From the NCBI GenBank assembly GCA_028277645.1, contig JANQFV010000023.1:1-64000 (forward strand): DNA of 64,000 bases. Reading direction: 5' to 3'. The translations under genes were made by a program, and so were the position numbers. Position 1 is the first letter of the stretch. Each line of letters opens with the position of its first letter. Of this stretch, positions 9,198-18,293 are shown in pieces. This DNA is from Phycisphaerae bacterium. Its GTDB lineage: Bacteria > Planctomycetota > Phycisphaerae > UBA1845 > Fen-1342. The notes under the pieces are model-generated. The model did not search any database. It was not told the DNA's origin and saw only the letters and a program-made list of their open reading frames with translations.

Positions 9198-10850
9198 CTA
9201 GCGTCGCGCGAGCAACTTGCGCAACAGGCGCGTGAGCTTGTCCTGGTAGTCCAGCGCACCGTCGCCGTGCAGGCCTTCATCTTCGGGAAAGCGAATCAAC
9301 TCGGCGTCATCCGGAATCTCGGAGCCGGACGCCGCGGTCCGACGCAGGTGAATCACGCGCGGCGTCTTAGCGGACACACCATCGGCCGATGCGAAATTGG
9401 CAGCATACTTGAGCCCGTCACGCGTATCGAACTGCCAGGTTACGAGCGTGCCCGTCAGGTGGCGCCGCACCCACGAGGTCCGTTCCTGCACCTCGCGCGC
9501 CAGCCACTTACAGAAAACCATCAGCGGCTCCGGCGGTAAGCCATTGTGAATCCCCACGCTGTCGATCCGCCCGGTGGCGAACATGATGTACCGCTCGACC
9601 GGCTCGGCCGGCATGATGCTGAGGCCGAGGTGCGCACATTGCGAATCGTCGGACGCCCAGCGCATTGTTCGCAGCGGAGCGTAACGACGGGTCAGGTCGC
9701 TGATGTCGCGCACCACGACTTCGCCGCTATCCCAGCGATTCCAATACTGAATGTGGTCCGGGATCGAACAACCCACATGCATGCGCAGGAGATGCCGCGC
9801 CAACCGCGGCGCGACCGGGTGTCCGAAGTCACCGTTTACGAGCCACGGCAGGTCGGTCGCCAGCAGTTCGCCCTTGCCGACCGGCCGCGCCGCCGACAGC
9901 ACGTCCGCATTCCGATCGGACCAAGGCGTCTCGCCCGACAGCAGCGTCGCGAATCCGGCGGCGTCCGCGTAGCGCTTCCAAGCCCGACTGGCCCGGATAC
10001 CCCGCATGACGAATTCGCCCTTCTCGTTCATCGTTCCGTACGGCACTACGTCCTGCAATGCCAATCCACGCGTCGGGACGTCGGCATACTCGCAGCGGGC
10101 GGACATCAGCCCCGACGGCGACACGTGCGTGACCAGCTCGCACGACACCGCCCGTGCCCGCTTTAGCAGCGTCGCGGCAGTCTCGAGGTCAACGATCACC
10201 CACGCGTCCTCTGCCAACGCCTCGACATCCGCGAGCTTCAGTTTCCAGAGCTTGATCCACAGCGGGTCGATGATGCACACGCTGCCCGGCGCGATCTCCC
10301 GCAACTCGGACCAATGCGACGGGGCGTTCACTACGGTCAATCCCGGATCGCGCAGCACACCCGCAAGATCGCTCAGGCGACCCGGCAGGATCAGGCGCTC
10401 CAGCGGAAACGGCGGGCGATAGCTGCTCCAGCGCGGGACGTTGGCCAGCGGATGACACTTCGGATCGCGCTCCGCCACATCCTCCAGCACAATTCGCGTC
10501 ACCTGCCCGGTCAGCGTGGCATCCGGCAGACAGAGTTGCAAATGCGTGGCATTCTCCGGCGTCTGGACCCACCCGAAGAGCTCGCCAGTCCGCCCATTCT
10601 GCGACGTCGCGTGTAAGCGCAGGCACCGTTGCTCGATCAGTTCTTCGCCGCGCAGAAACCGAATCAGCACCTCGGCGCGCGCCAACGAGGCACCCTGCGT
10701 AAGCGTGGCCCGGGCGATGTACCAGTCCTCACGCCGGCAACGTACGGGTCGGGACACCAACTCCGTCGGTCCGTCCCAGCGCCAGCCGCGCAGGGTACGC
10801 TCGTTAACCTGGATTCCTCCCGCCGGCCTCACTGTATCTGTTTTGCTCAA
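9198..10850 (-). CDS. Hypothetical protein, 550 residues
   Basis: No family recognised. The chosen start is a TTG at 10850 because GGAG sits 5 nt upstream and no ATG is nearby. There is no signal peptide or membrane segment. The first 130 residues are strand-rich (WYIARATLTQGASLARAEVLIRF, ATHLQLCLPDATL) and may form a carbohydrate-binding-like sandwich. The middle contains a weak alpha/beta pattern (DAWVIVDLETAATLL, GELLATDLPWLVNGDFG). The C-terminus is charged and helical, ending RLLRKLLARR. It lies between purA, transcribed in the same direction, and a divergent CPBP protease gene. Confidence 0.75.
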   Translation of the reverse strand: MSKTDTVRPAGGIQVNERTLRGWRWDGPTELVSRPVRCRREDWYIARATLTQGASLARAEVLIRFLRGEELIEQRCLRLHATSQNGRTGELFGWVQTPENATHLQLCLPDATLTGQVTRIVLEDVAERDPKCHPLANVPRWSSYRPPFPLERLILPGRLSDLAGVLRDPGLTVVNAPSHWSELREIAPGSVCIIDPLWIKLWKLKLADVEALAEDAWVIVDLETAATLLKRARAVSCELVTHVSPSGLMSARCEYADVPTRGLALQDVVPYGTMNEKGEFVMRGIRASRAWKRYADAAGFATLLSGETPWSDRNADVLSAARPVGKGELLATDLPWLVNGDFGHPVAPRLARHLLRMHVGCSIPDHIQYWNRWDSGEVVVRDISDLTRRYAPLRTMRWASDDSQCAHLGLSIMPAEPVERYIMFATGRIDSVGIHNGLPPEPLMVFCKWLAREVQERTSWVRRHLTGTLVTWQFDTRDGLKYAANFASADGVSAKTPRVIHLRRTAASGSEIPDDAELIRFPEDEGLHGDGALDYQDKLTRLLRKLLARR

Positions 10851-10959
10851 CGCCGCTCCACCTCCAACGTAATGACGACGAAGTTGTCCAAGACGGGTAT
10901 TATCGTGCGATGGATGTGCAAGGCAACCGTTCGCCCTTCACGCACGAAAGATCCCCGTC

Positions 10960-11835
10960 ATGAGCGATCTGCCACCGGTCTACGACCCGGGACAGCCGCC
11001 GCTGGCCAACGTCGTCCTGGCGCGCCCCGTGCAGACGGGCCTATCAGCGACGACGAACCCGCTACTGCTAGGTAAGCTGAGCCACGCCGCGGCGGTGACG
11101 GATCTGGCGCTGATCGTCGTGCTATTGCTGGGCGTTCCGCTCGTTCTTGATCTGCTGATGGCTCTGGAAGCCGTGGACATGGACGAGACCGCATGGCTTG
11201 ACGACTTCCACGAGCAGGTCTTCGCGCAGCTTTTTATCATCCTCTACAAATGGGCCGAGGTGATCTTGGCGTCTGCTGTGGCAGTGATGCTCTTGTGGTT
11301 TCACAAGCTGTCGCCGGCGAGCTACGGCGTCAACTTCCGCCGCCCGCTCCGACAACTCGCCTGGGCACTCGGGACGCTCGCCGGTGTCTACGCCGTGATG
11401 GCGATTACGGTGATGATCATCACGCCACTGATGCTGGCTAACGAAGCAGTCGAAGAAGACGTCATGCAACGGATGGAGTTTCTGGACGTATTGCCGACTG
11501 AAGAGCCCGCGCTGGCGTTTCTGCTGCTGCTGCCGGTCGCCATCCACGAGGAGCTGCTCTTCCGTGGTCTACTGATCCCCTACCTGCGGCGTATCAGCGG
11601 TTCGGCGGTGCTGGCGGTGTTCATCTCAACCGGCGTCTTCGCAGCGCTGCACTGGACTCAGGGGTGGGTCGGCGTCGTGCAGGTGTTCTTCCTGGGCCTG
11701 ACTTTTGCCGTGTTTTTCCTGCGGACGCGCAGCCTAATGCCGGTGATCCTCGCACATCTCGCGTTCGACATGCTGCAATTGCAGCTCATGCGCTTTCTGC
11801 TGCCCATTACAAACGCCGCCTCCCAGCCGACGTAG
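10960..11835 (+). CDS. CPBP-family intramembrane metalloprotease
   Basis: A 291-residue polytopic membrane protein of the CPBP (CAAX protease and bacteriocin-processing) family. The EExxxR motif is E197-E198-x3-R202 in HEELLFRG, followed by the histidine motifs LHWTQGW and HLAFDM. About six hydrophobic segments surround these. The first 30 residues are proline-rich and probably cytoplasmic. Such proteins cleave or process unknown membrane substrates. A second CPBP gene is at 59073-59873. The next gene is convergent, 8 nt away. Confidence 0.9.
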   Translation: MSDLPPVYDPGQPPLANVVLARPVQTGLSATTNPLLLGKLSHAAAVTDLALIVVLLLGVPLVLDLLMALEAVDMDETAWLDDFHEQVFAQLFIILYKWAEVILASAVAVMLLWFHKLSPASYGVNFRRPLRQLAWALGTLAGVYAVMAITVMIITPLMLANEAVEEDVMQRMEFLDVLPTEEPALAFLLLLPVAIHEELLFRGLLIPYLRRISGSAVLAVFISTGVFAALHWTQGWVGVVQVFFLGLTFAVFFLRTRSLMPVILAHLAFDMLQLQLMRFLLPITNAASQPT

Positions 11836-11843
11836 CATGAACA

Positions 11844-12374
11844 TCAAGGCTGTGCGCTGCTCACCCACTGCACGAGATACAGAAACATCGTCAGCGCGAG
11901 CACGCCGGTCGCCGCCAAGCGGGCCCAGGTCCCCATGGGCCGACGACGCAGCCTGCGAACCGATGGACGGGCGACCACCGGCTCGTCATCGTCGCCAAAC
12001 TGCACCTGCGCGATGAGAAGTTGCGTCTGAAAGTCGTTGAAACCCAGCTCCCGGGCTCGATCCAGGATCATCTGCCGGCGTGAGTATCGAAGCAGGCCGT
12101 CTTCCAAGGCGGCAATGATGAGACGCCGGAGCTCATCGGCGGGTTCCGACGGCTGGCTTCGAGCGTTGAGATACTCGCGCTGCACCTCCGGCCGGCACAA
12201 GGCCGCGTAGGCGAGGTGCAGCTCGTCCAGTTGCCGACGTGCATTCTCGTGATCACCGTCGGACAGCAGGCTACGCAACAGGTCTTCGCGACGCTCCAGG
12301 AACCGCGCCGCAACGAGCTGGGGCTTGTGCGTCCCGGGCGTAAGTCCCAAAACTGCAAAGTAATCGCGGGCCAT
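11844..12374 (-). CDS. J-domain-like membrane-anchored protein lacking HPD
   Basis: The 176-residue protein begins MARDYFAVLGLTPGT, the usual opening of a DnaJ J-domain, and continues with helices ending in LDELHLAYAALCRPEVQREYL. The HPD tripeptide needed to stimulate DnaK is absent; the loop region reads FLERREDLLRSLL. A helical middle and a basic linker (RRLRRRPMG) lead to a C-terminal membrane segment (LAATGVLALTMFLYLVQWV), giving a tail-anchored layout. This suggests a J-like adaptor that does not recruit DnaK. The assignment rests on the N-terminal pattern only. Confidence 0.65.
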   Translation of the reverse strand: MARDYFAVLGLTPGTHKPQLVAARFLERREDLLRSLLSDGDHENARRQLDELHLAYAALCRPEVQREYLNARSQPSEPADELRRLIIAALEDGLLRYSRRQMILDRARELGFNDFQTQLLIAQVQFGDDDEPVVARPSVRRLRRRPMGTWARLAATGVLALTMFLYLVQWVSSAQP

Positions 12375-12528
12375 CTCTCCAGCCTCCTGCCAGACGATAG
12401 GCTCCGCGGTTGAGCAATGAAACAGATCTGGGGAACACGGCCGCGGGAGCTTCTGTTACGAGGTCCGCGCAAATACTGCGGGTCCCAGAACAGGTGTGTT
12501 CATCACGCTCCGGCGCTCCAAGTCACCA

Positions 12529-12553
12529 TGCGTACGATGCGGCTTCGTACGCA
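12529..12553. other. Nine-bp hairpin in intergenic region
   Basis: A perfect 9-bp stem (TGCGTACGA / TCGTACGCA) with a 7-nt loop lies in the 250-bp gap 12375-12624 between two minus-strand genes. No T-run follows on either strand. It could be a factor-dependent stop after the CX4CH gene or an operator for the J-like gene. Nothing else was recognised in this gap. Confidence 0.4.
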
Positions 12554-12624
12554 CCAAATGTGCGGCGACAGCCAACGACGTGCCCCCTGCCGATAACGGC
12601 TCCGTCTTCGCCAACTGGATCAAG

Positions 12625-13704
12625 CTACTCGCTCGGCTCGTCCCCGTCGGGTACGCGGCTGGCATCGGCGCTGGGCGCGGCTTCCGGCGGCACCGTCAGC
12701 TCAAATGGCCCGCGATAGGCGTTCTGGTAGGTCAGCTCGTAGTCCGGCCGGGGCAGCAGCAGGAAGTTGATCCAGTCCACCACCTGGGCGTAACGCGGAT
12801 CCGACTTGTCGCGCAGGACCGGCTTGAAGCTCGGTCCGCGCCCCACCGGCGGGTGCGCGCGCGGGTTGTTCTCGCGCGGCAGCATGTACGTCAGCAGCGG
12901 ACTCTTCTCGACGTGCTCGCGGTCGATCAGCGGTCCGTGCGCCGTCTTCATCTCGTCCAGCAGCGCAAAGCTTGTGTACGTGTACGCATCGTTCGAGCTG
13001 GACCCTATGGGGAAGCGAAACACACGGGCAGATGTGCCGCCGTGACAACCGGACCGCGCACAGCTCTTGGAAACGAGCGGCAACACCTGGCGGCGATACA
13101 TGCGGAACGCGTCGGGGTCGTTGCGCACCTCGATGCGGTCCAGATAGCGGATTCCAGTCTCGCGCACGATAAGCTGGAGCTGCTCGTTCGGTCGACCGCG
13201 GGTGAGGATCTCCGCCCAGCGCGGATCAAAATCCTGCCGCTTACGCAGCAGGGCCAGCACTTCGTCCGGTAGCTCGGTCTGGCCCGAACGGCGCTTGAAA
13301 CGTACCTGTAAACGCTCCGCCGGTCCGTCGCGGGTCAGTTCACCCAATTTCAGCCGCAGAATATCATCATCGCTCAACCAGGCAGCGGGCGCTAGCGACT
13401 CTTCTTCCCCTGTATCGGCAACGGCCTCTTTCGGCGGAGCAGGAGCAACGGTAGGCACGGGTTGTGCATCCGGCGCCTCGGCACCTACGGGCTCGATTCG
13501 TTCGATATCTTCGATCTTGAACCGCGTCTCGCCGGCCGCGTTGCGCAGCACGACTTCGTCGTCCAGCCGCGTCACGTCGCCGCGGAGCCTCAGACCACTC
13601 TTGAGATGCAGAATGGCCTCTTCGGCGTGAACGTACACTATCGGCAAGCCGAGCACGCCCAACAGTGCGGCGGCGACAACTAACTTGCCGAGGAACGTCC
13701 TCAT
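12625..13704 (-). CDS. Exported protein with an Sm-like N-terminal region and a CX4CH haem-type motif
   Basis: A 359-residue protein with a signal peptide (MRTFLGKLVVAAALLGVLG, cleavage near VHA-EE). Residues 30-68 (ILHLKSGLRLRGDV...RFKIEDIERIE) resemble a small SH3/Sm-like strand domain often seen in planctomycete exported proteins. A low-complexity Pro/Ala linker follows. Near residue 225 is SKSCARSGCHGG, a CX4CH motif like those in planctomycete cytochrome-c-like domains, rather than the canonical CX2CH. The C-terminal part includes SPLLTYMLP and HPPVGRGPSF, resembling the remainder of such haem domains, and a WINFLLLP helix. Haem binding is inferred, not shown. Confidence 0.75.
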   Translation of the reverse strand: MRTFLGKLVVAAALLGVLGLPIVYVHAEEAILHLKSGLRLRGDVTRLDDEVVLRNAAGETRFKIEDIERIEPVGAEAPDAQPVPTVAPAPPKEAVADTGEEESLAPAAWLSDDDILRLKLGELTRDGPAERLQVRFKRRSGQTELPDEVLALLRKRQDFDPRWAEILTRGRPNEQLQLIVRETGIRYLDRIEVRNDPDAFRMYRRQVLPLVSKSCARSGCHGGTSARVFRFPIGSSSNDAYTYTSFALLDEMKTAHGPLIDREHVEKSPLLTYMLPRENNPRAHPPVGRGPSFKPVLRDKSDPRYAQVVDWINFLLLPRPDYELTYQNAYRGPFELTVPPEAAPSADASRVPDGDEPSE

Positions 13705-13809
13705 GCCAATTGTCCGTCTTCACGCAGCGGCCGACCTCGCGGTCGGCCGGAAGCCCCTGCCACACAGTGCGCGTAATCGCTTCCTTCCGGGCGCGGCTCG
13801 GAAACGGCG

Positions 13810-14580
13810 TCACACCTTACGGTGCGCGGTCTGGGCGACCTCCGTCCCGTCCGGCAGCGCCACAATGTCATAGTCGCCAAACAATGCCGGCGCCTCGCGC
13901 TGGAGGAGTCGCAGCATCTTTACCGCCACACGCCGGATTTCGATTTCCGCGTACTCATTGGCCCGTGCCTCGATGAAATGGCGCAGGGCGCGGCCGTTCG
14001 CAGTAATGAAGATCTTCGTCTCCGTGGCATTCGGCAGCACACTACGCGCCGCCTGGCGCGCGAGCTTGCGTCGCATGGTCTTGTCTTCGACGTCCTCGTA
14101 GCGGCTCAGCAGGCCCTCAACCAGCCGGCAGTACGCCTGGTGCGACTGCTTCACCGCCTCCTCCCAGATCGTGTGCAGCTCGGGGTCGCTCGCGATGATG
14201 TCGGGCTCGACAAAATCCGTCTGTGACTCGTCCACATAGCGCTGCGAGAGTTGGGAGTAGCCGAAACCGGCCCGGTGCCGCACCAGCTCGTGCGTAAACG
14301 ACCGGGATACGCCGGCGACGACGAAGTTCCAGACCGCGTGCTCCAGCACCGATCCGTGTGCCGATTCCAGAATGTGCCCCAGATACTCCGCGTTGGTCTT
14401 GCGCCCCTTCCCGAACGACATGTAACACACGCGCCCCGCGACCTCGCACAGGCTCTCCGCCCCGCTGGCGGCGTCCGTGTTCCACGTCATGGACTCGTCC
14501 ACCAGAAAGCGGTTGATCGTCGCCATGTCCACATCCTGCCGCCCGATCAGGTAAACGCGCGGCTCCTGGACGATATTCAC
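13810..14580 (-). CDS. thyX: FAD-dependent thymidylate synthase
   Basis: ThyX methylates dUMP to dTMP using methylenetetrahydrofolate and FADH2. The signature RHRAGFGYSQLSQRY matches the family RHR-x7-S motif, and NFVVAGVSRSFTHELVRHR precedes it. ARQAARSVLPNATET and the C-terminal RALRHFIEAR also fit. The 256-residue length is usual. The start ATG at 14580 has an AGGAGG ribosome site 6-8 nt upstream. No thyA is visible in the window. The CX4CH gene follows about 105 nt downstream on the same strand. Confidence 0.96.
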   Translation of the reverse strand: MNIVQEPRVYLIGRQDVDMATINRFLVDESMTWNTDAASGAESLCEVAGRVCYMSFGKGRKTNAEYLGHILESAHGSVLEHAVWNFVVAGVSRSFTHELVRHRAGFGYSQLSQRYVDESQTDFVEPDIIASDPELHTIWEEAVKQSHQAYCRLVEGLLSRYEDVEDKTMRRKLARQAARSVLPNATETKIFITANGRALRHFIEARANEYAEIEIRRVAVKMLRLLQREAPALFGDYDIVALPDGTEVAQTAHRKV

Positions 14581-14743
14581 TCGTGCACCTCCTTTATTGA
14601 CGGCGCATTGTAGCCCGGCCGTGCGGCCTGCACACGTACGTTTCCCGCGCGGCGCTTGCCGAGGCGGCGATACGCGAGCCGCAGAGCGATCTATTCACGC
14701 CCCCTATCGTCCTTTTCGGTTGCGCTGGTATCCTACCCAAGCC

Positions 14744-16138
14744 ATGGAGTCGCTTCGTAACACGCGTCTCAGACCACCGTATCACGCGCGCGGTGTGCGC
14801 GTCCCAGAAATAATCCTGTTGCTGCTGGGGTTGCTCACCGTGCCGGCCGAAGCCCAGCGAACGCTGACGTACCGCATGAGCCCGGGCGACCAGTTGATTT
14901 ATGACGTAACGCGCGCGGTAGTGGCGACGGGCGCCCAAGCCCCCAGGCAGACGTTCAACGAACGCGTGCAGATTTGGTGCCTCAGCCAAGACACCACCGG
15001 CTGGACGGCACTGTTCGAATTTGCACCGAGTGATCCAAGTGATGAGCGCACGGGAACTGGACTGGTCTTCACGCTCGATTCGGCCGGTCGACCAAGTTAC
15101 TCCCGCTCGGCGGCAATGCGTGTCGGTGAGTTGGACGAATTGCTGGAGATTCTCATCCGTCTGCCATCCGCCGTTCACGACGAAGTGGCTTGGTCGACAG
15201 TTCCGGATCTGTATGGCCGCCAGCGGCGTTACCGCAATGTCACCGCGGCGAGTGCCGCCGGCGCGCTCGCACAGATCGAGTTCGACGTACGGGAATCCGA
15301 CTGCGTCGCCGCGCTGCTCAACATCACGCGCAAGGGAACCGCGTGGTTTGACCGCCGCGCCGGCATCGTCAAGCGAACGGAATATGAACAGACCGCGGAT
15401 GACACGAGAACGCGCATCTTAGCTGTCAGCCAAGGCGTGCTGAATCACGGCGCGTCGTGGGCCGTCCGGCGAAACGTCGAGGCGCAGGAGTTTCTGCAGA
15501 CGCTCCAATACGAAGACGCTCTGCTGCAATCGCTTACCACGCAGCCGCAGCCGGTCGAAACGACCCGTGCGGCATTGGATCGGCTCTGGGCCGGTTTTGG
15601 ATCGGGTCTCGATCAGCGCTCAAACTCGCCGTTTCTGCGTATCGCTAATTATCGCCGGGTGACGTTGCGCTCCGCAGCGGAGGTGCTCGAGGCGCGTCTC
15701 GCGCTCGGGCGGCGGTGGCAGGACGAGGCGCGTACGTGGACGCTCTATGATGCAGAAGGACACCTGCGCACGAGCGAGGAAGCGCGATCGCACATAACGG
15801 TTGAGTGCTTCTGGCAGGCCGGCAGCGTCTGGAGCCTGCGCGCATTGCCGCAATTCGGAAAACTGAGTGCGTCTCTGCGCAACACGTCCGCACAGATGGT
15901 CACGTTCAACCTGGACACACGTGGCGACCGCGGCCTGACAGCGGCCATGCAGTGCATTCCGCATCTTGACACAATACTCACTGGACCGCTCCAGATGATT
16001 GCCCCGCTCCCCGCCGACCCGCTCGTGCGCGTCGTCGACACCACCGGACGTGTCCGTGGCATCTGGTTTGGCTGGCAGCCTGATTACGCCGAAGCCGAGC
16101 AGTTGGCGCGCAAGCTCGCGCGTGAATTGGAGGAGTGA
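14744..16138 (+). CDS. Secreted protein of unknown function
   Basis: A 464-residue protein starting at the ATG at 14744; an in-frame upstream start at 14597 would run into the thyX promoter region. The N-terminus has a signal peptide whose core is VPEIILLLLGLLTVPAEA, with cleavage before QRTLTYRM. The mature part is strand-rich in its first half (MSPGDQLIYDVTRAVV, GWTALFEFAPSD) and resembles a lipoprotein-binding beta fold, but no family is recognised. Its stop overlaps the first possible start of the DUF1571 gene, so the two are probably translationally coupled and then followed by ribD. Confidence 0.75.
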   Translation: MESLRNTRLRPPYHARGVRVPEIILLLLGLLTVPAEAQRTLTYRMSPGDQLIYDVTRAVVATGAQAPRQTFNERVQIWCLSQDTTGWTALFEFAPSDPSDERTGTGLVFTLDSAGRPSYSRSAAMRVGELDELLEILIRLPSAVHDEVAWSTVPDLYGRQRRYRNVTAASAAGALAQIEFDVRESDCVAALLNITRKGTAWFDRRAGIVKRTEYEQTADDTRTRILAVSQGVLNHGASWAVRRNVEAQEFLQTLQYEDALLQSLTTQPQPVETTRAALDRLWAGFGSGLDQRSNSPFLRIANYRRVTLRSAAEVLEARLALGRRWQDEARTWTLYDAEGHLRTSEEARSHITVECFWQAGSVWSLRALPQFGKLSASLRNTSAQMVTFNLDTRGDRGLTAAMQCIPHLDTILTGPLQMIAPLPADPLVRVVDTTGRVRGIWFGWQPDYAEAEQLARKLARELEE

Positions 16139-16143
16139 ATGCT

Positions 16144-16986
16144 GTGTTAGGGGCGTACGCCGTACGTTCGCGACTGCACGTGCTGACTTGGCTGAGTGCT
16201 TTGACGATTGCGGTGGGTATCGGCTGCGCAGCATCGGACGCAAACCTCGAGTTGCGTCCCGATGCGTTCGAAACTGCCACGTCGATGAACACGGAGGAGG
16301 TGCGCGCCGATCCAGTCTCGTACCTCCGTGCGGTCACCGAGCGGTGCCGCGCGCTTGAGCAGTATACCTTACTCTTCACGCGTCACGAGCGGCGCGGATT
16401 CTTCAAGATGATGCACGGCCCGGAACACATCCGTTGCTGGTTTCGCCGCGAACCGTTCAGCATTCGCATGAAGTGGCAAGACACGCACCTGAAGTACAAT
16501 GAGAGCGTTTATGTGGCCGGTGAGTACAACGATCAGGTGCGCTTCGTGACGCGCTGGTGGAACCCACCGCTGCGCCCGCCACCCGGCGTAAACCGTGTGA
16601 GTCTGTCGACACCGGTGTTCTGGGGCGAATCACAGCGTCCACTGACCGATTTCGGATTGGAACGTCTGATGGAACGCACGCTGGCCGCCACCGACCGCGC
16701 CGGTGCGGAGGCCGAAGTACGCTACGAAGCGCTGGTCCGACTCCGCAACGAGGGCCCACCGGTTCACTTCATTCGCATCGAGGTGCCGACAAAGCAGAGT
16801 CGCACACCCGTGCAGGAGTTGTACATCGACGCAGACACGAATCTGCCCGCCGGCACGGTGCTGCGAAGAGCCAGCGGCGACGTCAATGCTGCATATTTTT
16901 ATGAGGATCTGGATACGAACGTGACGCTGACGGACAACGACTTTCTGTTGCCGGCAGAGCGTGAAGAACGGGCGAGCGAATCGTGA
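16144..16986 (+). CDS. DUF1571-domain lipoprotein
   Basis: A planctomycete-type DUF1571 protein. Characteristic blocks are YTLLFTRHERRGFF, GPEHIRCWFRREPFSIRMKW and the C-terminal YIDADTNLPAGTVLR with YFYEDLDTNVTLTDNDF. The N-terminus carries a hydrophobic segment ending VGIGC, a likely lipoprotein site. I chose the GTG at 16144 because GGAGG is 10 nt upstream; the alternative GTG at 16135 overlaps the previous stop and leaves only 1 nt of spacing. The fold resembles outer-membrane lipoprotein-sorting domains, so a periplasmic lipid-related role is possible. It overlaps ribD by 4 nt. Confidence 0.85.
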   Translation: MLGAYAVRSRLHVLTWLSALTIAVGIGCAASDANLELRPDAFETATSMNTEEVRADPVSYLRAVTERCRALEQYTLLFTRHERRGFFKMMHGPEHIRCWFRREPFSIRMKWQDTHLKYNESVYVAGEYNDQVRFVTRWWNPPLRPPPGVNRVSLSTPVFWGESQRPLTDFGLERLMERTLAATDRAGAEAEVRYEALVRLRNEGPPVHFIRIEVPTKQSRTPVQELYIDADTNLPAGTVLRRASGDVNAAYFYEDLDTNVTLTDNDFLLPAEREERASES

Positions 16987-18101
16987 CGGCGTTTAGCGAC
17001 TTCGACCATGCCTGCATGAAGCAGGCCCTCCGCCTGGCTCGCCGTAGCGAGGGCCGGGTCGAGCCCAACCCGATGGTGGGCTGCGTAATCGCGCGCGGCA
17101 AGCGTGTACTCGGCACGGGCTACCATCGTCGGTTCGGCGGACCGCACGCCGAGGTTAACGCCTTGGCAGCGTGCAGCGTATCACCGCGCGGCGCGACCGC
17201 ATACATCACGCTCGAGCCGTGCTGCTACCACGGCAAGACGCCGCCGTGTACCACCGCGTTGCTGGATGCCGAGATAGGACGCGTCGTCGTCGCGACGACC
17301 GATCCCAATCCGAGTGTCTCCGGGCGCGGTATCACGACATTGCGACGCGCCGGCGTGCGGGTTGACACCAGACTCCTGACAAAAGAAGCCAACGATCTAA
17401 TCGCCCCGTTTCGCAAGCTCGTCACGCGTGGTCGCCCCTGGGTCATATTGAAGTGGGCACAGAGCCTGGACGGCAAGATCGCCACGCGCACCGGCGACGC
17501 GCAATGGATCAGCGATGAGAACTGCCGCGCGCACGCACACCGCACGCGCGGCCGAGTCGACGCCATCATCGTCGGCAGCGGCACCGTACGGCTCGACGAC
17601 CCGCTGCTCACTTGTCGCGTCGGACGCCCGCGCCGCAGCGCGACGCGCGTCGTCATCAACAGCAACCTGCGCACACCAATCAACGCAAAGCTGATACGAA
17701 CGGCACGTGAGTTTCCCACCTGGTTCTTCGCCGCGCGCACCGCAGCGGCGAAGCACGTCCGGCGGTTCGAGGAGCACGGCTGCCGTGTAACGCGTGTCCC
17801 CGCGACTGCCACCGGAGTCTCGTTGCCGAGCGTTCTCGCCGCGTTGGGCCGCGCCGGCATGACAAACGTCCTGGTCGAGGGCGGTGGTCGTTTGCTCGGT
17901 GCGTTCTTCGATAAGCACCTCGTCGACGAGTATCACGTCTATGTCGCCCCATGCCTCATCGGCGGACGTGAGGCTATCGGACCCTTGGACGGCCTTGGAC
18001 CACGCCGCGTATCGGACGGACTTCAGATGTCGGCGCACGTTCGGCCGAGGACGCTCGGTAGCGGTTGGCTATATCAATGGCGTACCGCTCATAGCCCGTA
18101 A
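16983..18101 (+). CDS. ribD: Bifunctional riboflavin deaminase/reductase
   Basis: RibD carries out the deamination and side-chain reduction steps of riboflavin synthesis. The N-terminal cytidine-deaminase-like domain holds the zinc motif HAEVNAL and PCCYHGKTPPCTTAL. The C-terminal reductase domain has KWAQSLDGKIATRTGDAQWIS, RGRVDAIIVGSGTV and NVLVEGGGRLLGAFF. The 372-residue length fits the fused enzyme. It starts at a GTG (16983) within the last codons of the DUF1571 gene, an overlap of 4 nt. No other rib genes are in the window. Confidence 0.95.
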   Translation: MTAFSDFDHACMKQALRLARRSEGRVEPNPMVGCVIARGKRVLGTGYHRRFGGPHAEVNALAACSVSPRGATAYITLEPCCYHGKTPPCTTALLDAEIGRVVVATTDPNPSVSGRGITTLRRAGVRVDTRLLTKEANDLIAPFRKLVTRGRPWVILKWAQSLDGKIATRTGDAQWISDENCRAHAHRTRGRVDAIIVGSGTVRLDDPLLTCRVGRPRRSATRVVINSNLRTPINAKLIRTAREFPTWFFAARTAAAKHVRRFEEHGCRVTRVPATATGVSLPSVLAALGRAGMTNVLVEGGGRLLGAFFDKHLVDEYHVYVAPCLIGGREAIGPLDGLGPRRVSDGLQMSAHVRPRTLGSGWLYQWRTAHSP

Positions 18102-18293
18102 ACCTCGCTGACACTGGAAGGCACATAACCAACCGGTCACGCACCTCCACGTTTCGTCTGCTTGAATTGGGCCCTTCTTGCACATCCGGCCCCGTGGCGC
18201 CGATAAGACAGTTGCGGTGACAGCGACGCACCGGGGGGTGCAACTCGTCCATCGAGCAAGCACGTCCGCCGCGCCGCATGAGGAACAGTGCGT

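Noticed and set aside
12529-12553. Intrinsic terminator
   Set aside because: The hairpin is perfect but no T-run follows on either strand, so it is listed only as a hairpin.
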